NCBI GenBank assembly: GCA_054601695.1
Contig: BAAHQB010000090.1
Location: 434,001 to 498,000 of the forward strand
Direction: 5' to 3'
Length of the DNA stretch: 64,000 nt
DNA from: Amorphochlora amoebiformis
Lineage: Eukaryota > Cercozoa > Chlorarachniophyceae
Each line of letters opens with the position of its first letter. Position 1 is the first letter of the stretch. The position numbers and the translations under genes are program-made. Below, in pieces: positions 23,573-64,000 of the stretch. The notes under the pieces are model-generated. The model searched no databases. It was not told the origin of the DNA and saw only the letters and a list, made by a program, of their open reading frames with translations.

Positions 23573-23653
23573 CGAAGTTCGTATTTGACAACCATCGCCG
23601 CCCAGCCGAAGCTTTGCTGACGCGGCAGATCGATAGTGAACCCTTGCCGACCC
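23573..23653. promoter_or_regulatory. 81-bp divergent intergenic region, shared promoter of the desaturase and J-protein genes
   Basis: The two start codons point away from each other with only 81 bp between them. The interval is mixed-composition and free of microsatellite, unlike almost everything around it. I see no TATA box. A bidirectional promoter reaching into both first exons is the simple reading. Confidence 0.6.
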
Positions 23654-37496
<13,843 letters not shown>

Positions 37497-37829
37497 TCGA
37501 CAGCAATTATTAGCATTTAGCCTGTAGATTCATGATCATCTATAGACTTTTCTGAGCGGAACCGACAAACCGAATAATTTTTTCGTTTTACTAGCTTGTA
37601 TGAAAGCATGACGTAAAATCTGCTTATACTAGTATATACTAGATATAAGCTTGAATTGTAGTTGATGTTATATATCTATAGTATATGTACTCTAGGCTAT
37701 ATATCGTACCAGTTTTAGCGTCACGGTATATAATACTATACATCTCCAGGACTGACTCGGCCAAGTACAAAGTTACTAGAGGTCTGAAATGTATAATGTG
37801 CATGCCGCGTGGCAATCATGTCTTAATTC
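37497..37829. other. 333-bp intergenic region between convergent genes
   Basis: This separates the stop codons of the J-protein and amine-oxidase genes. It is free of microsatellite and A/T-rich, with several TA-rich words that could serve as poly(A) signals. I see no gene in it. Confidence 0.7.
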
Positions 37830-54429
<16,600 letters not shown>

Positions 54430-54599
54430 ACTGTCAGCTTCAAACCATACGACAATCTTACGTGGTACATCCACGCCAAGGGTATCCACCGCATATCAAA
54501 ACCAAGATATGCCAAACCGTCATACCTTCCAATAATCTGACACAAAGCTACCCTCTCTATCCTCCGAATTCATCCCACTCCATCACGTGATCACAAAAA

Positions 54600-54818
54600 C
54601 TATCCCTTATCAAACAAACCACGAATAAGCCTTGGGTCGTCGGCCAGGCCAAGCCTTAAGGTCCACGGGTGCTCCATCAACAGAGGTAAAGGCGGAAGAT
54701 TCTCGTCCATCCCAACGCGTCGGATATCCTCCAGCGCCTGGGCCACTGAGGGTCCAAATAGGGCCCGCACAACGGGTGTCGGAAGCCATGAAAGCGATCG
54801 TCGTGCCATTGACCCCAT
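54600..54818 (-). CDS. Small unassigned ORF, 72 codons
   Basis: It reads MGSMARRSLSWLPTPVVRAL at the start and ADDPRLIRGLFDKG at the end, with balanced composition and no repeat. The frame stays open 33 bases further 5' to TTG but has no earlier ATG. It lies 5' of the amine oxidase, on the same strand, in the gap before the divergent RNase H1 gene. I do not recognise it. It may be a small protein, a last exon whose earlier exons I missed, or the remnant of an older gene end. Confidence 0.4.
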   Translation of the reverse strand: MGSMARRSLSWLPTPVVRALFGPSVAQALEDIRRVGMDENLPPLPLLMEHPWTLRLGLADDPRLIRGLFDKG

Positions 54819-55189
54819 CTGGATGTGAAAGTATGCCGTGTCACGCAGCAACTAGTCGTTATATCACATAAGAATCACGAATAATTTTAGTCGATTTCAC
54901 TTGAAAAAATCTATGGCGAAAGTCCCAGGGATGTCTCGTGTGTCTTAAACTGTCTTTTCATACTTGAGGTCATTGAGACTGAAAATAGGGGTTTCTCAAC
55001 CGTTTCAGGTGTACTTCAGGTGATATCGGCTGACATTCTCCTTCTTTCCAGAACGTATCAACTTGTGTGGTGATCTGATTTCAGGTGATTTCACCAGTTT
55101 CTGTCCACAGTTTGACCAACCTAACTTTTCGTTGCGATGGGCTCTTCCAGCTTCTCGCATCCAGGGTCAGAACCCAGACACACCGCGGC
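54819..55189. promoter_or_regulatory. Upstream region of RNase H1 with three TTCAGGTG words
   Basis: TTCAGGTG occurs at 55004-55011, 55015-55022 and 55080-55087. The region is ordinary mixed composition with an in-frame TGA just upstream of the RNase H1 frame. The words could be binding sites or tandem 3' splice sites of a 5'-UTR intron (tttcag|gtg). Confidence 0.4.
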
Positions 55190-56291
55190 ATGCATACGTT
55201 CCCCCGTGAGGACTCTGTAGGCCCAATCTCCACGACATCGGGGTCTACGTCCAACTCAGAGACAAGCGAACAAGTGGAAAACTTGTCTCAGAGCGATTCT
55301 AGTCCTAACTTGCAAAAATTGGACTTTGATGGTGCCAATGGGACCGGTTCTCAAGCTACCAACGACTCGGGCCCCAGGACGAAATGCTTCTACGCCTACA
55401 AGACTTCTGTGGACCGTGGAATCGCGGTTTCTATGAAGGACCTCCTCGAAAGATTCGAATTTGCGCAGATGTGTGGCTCGACCGCTGGAGAGTGGCGTAG
55501 CTTCAAGAACATCAGAGAGGCCTTCGCTTGGGCAAAGGAAGAGCAGCCCGTGGCTTCTGGCAACACTGCCCCCGCGTCCACTAGCTTCTCCAATCCTTCC
55601 GCTTCCCCTGCGACCCAGTCTGTCACAACGCAAAAGTCAACGTTGTCAATGTCCCATTCAGAGCCGCTCCTAAATCGATGTGAGGTTAAGGCGAAGGTCT
55701 CGTGCGATCTGACAGCCCGAAGCGTGGCTTCAATTCCTTCTTCCACGCCTTCCTCGGGATCCGCATCAATCCACACTGGTACCAGGACTTCCCCAGTGAT
55801 CGGAGGGTTTACAAAACTTTACTCAAATGACGAGAAGTGGTCTCCCACTTTCACGGGTAGCGAGGCAAACTGGGGCGCAGCTGCCGCATCTGCTACTGTG
55901 TCGGCTCCGACGTCCATAGCTAACAACGGCAAAACTTTATTCGTTGATGCTGACGGTGCCTGCCCCAAGAACGGTCGCAGAGGTGCCTTGGGAGGCATTG
56001 GAGTCTACTTTGGCCCCAACGACCCCCGCAATGCTTCTGAACCGCTCCCTGGGCACCCACAGACCAACCAGCGTGCTGAGCTCATGTCCCTAATCCGCGC
56101 GGTGGAGATTCTGAGGAGGCAGGGCAAGTCTACTCTTCCGGTGTGCTTGAGGTCAGACTCAAGGTACGCGGTCTCTGGGCTGACGGAGTGGGTTCCGAAG
56201 TGGAAACGGAACGGATGGACTACTGCCCGTGGTACCGAGGTACTTTGATCAATGTGATATGTATGTGTGTATATATATACATACATATGTA

Positions 56292-56357
<66 letters not shown>

Positions 56358-57157
56358 GTATAATCGTACGTACAGAATTACGTTTTCTTAAATTGATATC
56401 TTATCGTGCACACTTTTCCTTTTTCTAACTCATTCAAACTGTAGGTAAAAAACCAAGATCTCTGGCGCACTCTTGACGCCGAGATCACCCGCCTAGGCCA
56501 ACTTCGCAAGGTTCACCTAGTCTGGGTTAAGGCTCACGCTGGTGACCGTCGAAATGAAGAGGTAAGACTCTTTCAAAATAGTTCTCATCGTCTGAGAAGG
56601 AATGGTTCCTGCTCTATTTCACTTGGTCTCACCTGTGACAATACACTCAGGCTGACAAGCTAGCAACTGAAGGTGTTCGCAAGGCCGAGGCCATGCGCCA
56701 GCGTATGCTCGCCTCGCTCCCCGTGATTGGTGGCTCAGAGCCTCAGGTGTGAAAACCGAATAATCATATCTCTCTATTTGTCAGAAAAAAGGATTGTTTC
56801 TGAGACGTGAATTTACTCCAGCCGTTCAAGCTCACACCCACCTCCGCGCGTCTCGCTCGCCCATTTCAGCCGAGGATTGGCTCACCTAGCTACTTCTCCC
56901 TGGGAGACCGTGCCTCGAACCTGTCGGAGAATGGCACTGCGCCCGCTGGTCCTCGCCACCTGGGGATTGGAATGGGGGTCGGGGTCGCTTCTGTGACTCG
57001 CCCTAAACCTGCTTCTGCATCTTTTTTCGCCTTCGATCAGCCTAAGGCTGTTGGTCAGGTGATTGAATGTTGTAAATATATGTGCGATATATACATATAT
57101 ATATATATATACATATAATATACAATACATATATACATATATGATATGTACATAAGT

Positions 57158-57190
<33 letters not shown>

Positions 57191-57352
57191 ATATAAATAT
57201 ATGTTAATGTAAATATATATATATATATATAAAATATAAATACGTGTAAAGCATACGTATACATACGTGCGAATATAACTGTTATAAATAAATTCTTATT
57301 CAACCGCACATAATAATTCGCATAGGCTGTCGGCCGTGGCGTCGTCTGGTAA
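55190..57352 (+). CDS. RNH1: Ribonuclease H1 with N-terminal hybrid-binding domain and long C-terminal tail, 5 exons
   Basis: It cleaves the RNA strand of RNA:DNA hybrids, in nucleus and often mitochondria. Exons are 55190-56239, 56445-56561, 56651-56746, 56822-57058 and 57326-57352, all in phase, 508 codons. The hybrid-binding (viroplasmin-like) domain is about residues 65-118, with KCFYAYK and EWRSFKNIREAFAWAKEE. A Ser/Thr-rich linker follows. The catalytic domain begins near residue 248 with LFVDADGACPKNGRRG. The D-E-D-D set is present: D255 (or D253), E297 in TNQRAELM, D323 in RSDSRYAVSG and D391 in ADKLA, with H381 in WVKAHAGD. The last ~85 residues (PFKLTPTSARLARPF onward, ending AVGRGVVW) are unusual. 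ATG at 55190 is the first in frame after an upstream TGA. Introns 2 and 3 are ordinary, 75-89 nt; introns 1 and 4 (205 and 267 nt) hold TA tracts. Confidence 0.93.
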
Positions 57353-58063
57353 ACACGACGTATCCACACCAACCCAACGTTGAAAACGTAAAAGAGGAGA
57401 AAAAAACACAAGAGCAAGCCTACCTACTTTTTTTATATCCGATTTTTATTATTTTTTTTGGAAAACTGCTGTAATCTTATCGCCTCAAGCGGAAATCTAA
57501 CTGTACACGTGTTTCGGTAGCCTTGAAACGCTCTCCAGCCCCGAAGAATTAAGACTATTTCTCGTATAATATATGCTCCTCTTATATTAACCTTCTGTCT
57601 AGCTCACTACGTTATAATATTTTGTTGTTCTCTGGTTGAGGTTTCAATCTGTGATCTTTTTATCGGGAACTTTCCGGAGTTTTCTTTTTTTTTTTTAAGA
57701 TTTGATAGACCTGCAGCATGAAGGTTAGACTAGGTGGTTACATGTACACTCAATTTATTTTTTTTTTTTCAGTGTCATAGGCAAATATGTCATATTACAT
57801 TATTTTTTATTTATGTTATTTATTTTATCTTGTACTGTGTTTTCGTTGCTCATGCAAACGAATGAAGAAGATATATCAAAAGTAGAGTTTGATATCTATC
57901 TCCTCTCTCTATCTAATGCCTGGTTCTAATGCCTTGGTTCCTTTTTTTTTTTTTTTCGTCTCGGGATGTCCGAGCGAGAGCAAATCGGGTTGGTATTGAT
58001 TGATCCCTCTCATTCTCTGAAGTTAAGACCATGTTTTGCCGCATGGGAGAGGTATCTTTTTAC

Positions 58064-58109
<46 letters not shown>

Positions 58110-58154
58110 ATTCGGTCAAGAAAACATAACAGAGGAGGGGGGTCACATATATAC

Positions 58155-58197
<43 letters not shown>

Positions 58198-60105
58198 GGA
58201 AACGACGCCTATATGTTGGTTTGTACACTACACCACCGCAGAACCCCCTCCCCCGCCCCCCTTTCCAAGCCCCCCCCCCCCCCCCAGTGGTTGCTTGTAT
58301 GCATTACAGAATATAGCTATGGGTTATCCACTGGGAGGTTAGAAAAAAAAAATTGGGTTAATTTAATGAAATCGAACGAGAGACAAGCGGAAGCAATTTT
58401 TGGTTTGACTCGTATTCTGTAAAGAAGAGAAGAAATGGGGAGAAATTTGGTCTTTCCTCTCCCCTTCCCTTCCTCGATTGCGTTCTTATATATGTTTTGG
58501 TTACGGATATATATATATATATACATATATTTTATATAAATATATATATATACATCAATCATGTGTAGACGGACATACTGCTATTGAACAACCGAAATAG
58601 ATATGTGTAATAAGTTTTTTTGTTTCGAAGTTAACACACTCCGCGTCACAAAAGAAGAGAGGATGTGATGAGAGCCAGCCCCCCCCCCTTTTTCAATCGG
58701 ACAGGACATGGGAATCATTCATCCTTCACGGAGAAGCAAGGGAGTTTTTTTGGTTCGCATTTTTCTCGGCACGTGTCTGTTTTTCTTTTTTTTTTTTTAT
58801 TTTTTGTCGGGAAAGAAGCGAGAGTGTAAAATGTCGGGGAGAGAGAAGCGAGAGTGTAAAAAAAAAACTTTTCCCTATTATTCATCCCCTAGAGGGATAC
58901 ACCTGCATGTTAATGAGGGCAGACTTTCAATTTCCTAGAAACTTCACTACTTTCGTCCAGTTGTAGTATACGTGTGTATTGATTTCTGGGCCAAGTCATG
59001 TACCGGCCCGACCTGAATCAGCAAGACTTTACAGACAACTAGACAAAGAAACTTACTGTGCGTGCGTTGTGCGCATGTGCTTGGTTAAAAATGATTAAAA
59101 CATTCGAAATCTCAATTTCCACGGCGAGCATTCACTAGTCAGTAGTACTAGTCTAGACTAGTACTAGCAATAGTACAAACCGTGCATATAGTACAAGTTT
59201 AATAATTTTCTCTCCAGTCTCACTGGACTAATATATAATTATTTACTTTTATGATTACGATTACACAGATAATCTCTAGAATCTCGGGGGAACACATGCA
59301 GCCCTAACACTGCTAACTCTAGTAACTGGTCTAATGATTAATCTAGTTAATTGAACTTTTAGTCAACTTACAAATCGATGTAATTGCTAGTCTAGTAGTG
59401 TTATACAATAGAGTCTAGAGAGTTTTTCGATTAGATCTCGATCTAGAATCCTTATCAAACATGCCCAAATTCTGAAATTGCACCCCAATACTTCCCGCTA
59501 ATTAATATATAATTATAAGCTAGTAAGTTACCAGCGTACAATGTCTGTGTACAATGTATACTAGTGAGTCAGTAGTAGTGACCGGCCCATACTCTAAATA
59601 CTACGTAGCCATATCTGGCGACATACCTAGATACTCTTTATACTACGAAACTCAAATCCACTCTCCGAATTGAACAATGATTCAACATGCGCACACGTAC
59701 AATTAATGTGCATACGTACGTACGTACCAACATAAACAATTAACTGCTGACCATTCGCGCGTATAGGTATACGCACGGTGAAACATTGTTTATCGGCGGT
59801 GCGCATGCATCTCGTACGCATCCAGTGCATGCGTACTCGAACGAGCTAACAACATCCCTAACATGAGTTGTGAATCTTGTGATCACATGAATGATTCTAG
59901 TAATTATAACAACAATGCGATCCACAATGCTAGCTAGACTATATCTCTAGAATATACGTATATATACTAGATATAATTCACAGAATCGAAAGTCAGCTAG
60001 AGTCTAGCTAGCCGATGACGTGTCATATAATATACTGGTACTATAGAGTATGAGTGTTAGTAACATATGACTTGAACTCCGATCGATCTTACATTGTATA
60101 TACCG

Positions 60106-60193
<88 letters not shown>

Positions 60194-60367
60194 TCATATA
60201 AACCATCTGAGAATAATGAGATCACATCTACGCATCTTATCAAGCTCAACCAGAAGCTCGCATACGTGGATGCGCGCTATTTCTATACTGCATCTGATAA
60301 GTAACAGATTTGAATTTGAATTTGAAATTCACTGAAGTCAACCCGAAAAATAAATAGATGGGAAATC
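57353..60367. other. 3-kb intergenic region between convergent genes
   Basis: No gene found. It contains T-rich tracts (57420-57960), two TA tracts near 58065 and 58155, a C run at about 58261-58286, mixed sequence to 59100, then a CTAG-rich block at about 59100-60020. Another TA tract lies at 60110-60190. Short ORFs here show no splice-supported or family-like sequence. Confidence 0.7.
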
Positions 60368-63733
<3,366 letters not shown>

Positions 63734-63734
63734 C

Positions 63735-63985
63735 TAATATGATGTATATCCCTTTATGTATATGCGCATATCCGCGAAATATGCAAACATATTCCATACC
63801 TAATACTATGCATATCCATGTATAACATATCCCATATCTAATATTACACATATACATACATGTATATGCCTATATCCGCGAAATATGCAAACATATCCCA
63901 TACTTAATACTATGCATATGCCTTTATGTATATGCGCATATCCTCGAGATATCTAAACATATTTCATACCGAATATAGTACATAT
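63735..63985 (-). repeat. Three to four upstream copies of the 5' edge of the exon at 63659-63733
   Basis: The unit in sense reads attag|GTATGGAATATGTTTGC, then TATTTCGCGGATA and a short linker. It recurs near 63765-63800, 63815-63900 and 63935-63985 with increasing decay. TA expansion is hardly present yet, so this looks like a young stage. Confidence 0.82.
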
Positions 63986-64000
63986 ACCTTTATATATATA

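Overview
The window is nuclear DNA of a eukaryote whose introns are swollen with simple repeats. Most single-frame ORFs in it are (TA)n, (TTAGGG)n/(CCCTAA)n, GA/CT or GTAT microsatellite read as protein. The real genes are split into small exons, often 25-130 nt, so I rebuilt them by joining exons at GT-AG borders with matching reading phase and checking the joined protein against family motifs remembered from known members. No database search was possible. The organism cannot be named. TTAGGG-type repeats, spliceosomal introns with tata-tag/gtatat borders, a delta-tubulin gene (so probably a lineage with flagella or centrioles), a Delta4-sphingolipid desaturase and an eukaryotic RNase H1 suggest a flagellated protist, alga or early fungal/holozoan relative.

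Layout. 1-11.2 kb: delta-tubulin (+), cut by the left edge. 11.2-14.0 kb: intergenic, with a perfect 30-bp palindrome, long TA tracts and a diverged ~0.5-kb tandem duplication. 14.0-23.6 kb: a sphingolipid Delta4 (dihydroceramide) desaturase (-), 19 exons, 544 codons, with an unusual ~165-residue N-terminal extension. It is head to head, 81 bp between start codons, with 23.7-37.5 kb: a J-domain protein (+), 24 exons, 559 codons, with a signal peptide, a J domain with HPD, a Gly/Phe-rich stretch and a membrane span. 37.8-54.4 kb: a FAD-dependent polyamine-oxidase/LSD1-like amine oxidase (-), 24 exons, about 457 codons, tail to tail with the J-protein gene. 54.6-54.8 kb: a small unassigned ORF (-). 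55.2-57.4 kb: RNase H1 (+), 5 exons, compact introns. 57.4-60.4 kb: intergenic. 60.4-63.7 kb: the 3' end of an unrecognised gene (-) running off the right edge.

The genes do not form a pathway; they are ordinary single-copy housekeeping or flagellar genes. The striking part is the architecture. In five of the six multi-exon genes, exons are flanked by decaying partial copies of themselves. Copies of the exon's 5' part with its acceptor lie upstream, and copies of its 3' part with its donor lie downstream, separated by TA, CT or telomere-like repeat. One exon edge is repeated about 19 times over 2 kb. The repeats themselves spell splice signals: tatatag/gtatat, and GTAACC, CTAAC, CCTAAG or GTTAGG from the telomere-like units. 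One telomere-like array is also translated inside an amine-oxidase exon as an Asn-Pro repeat. I regard this exon-edge amplification as the candidate undescribed system.
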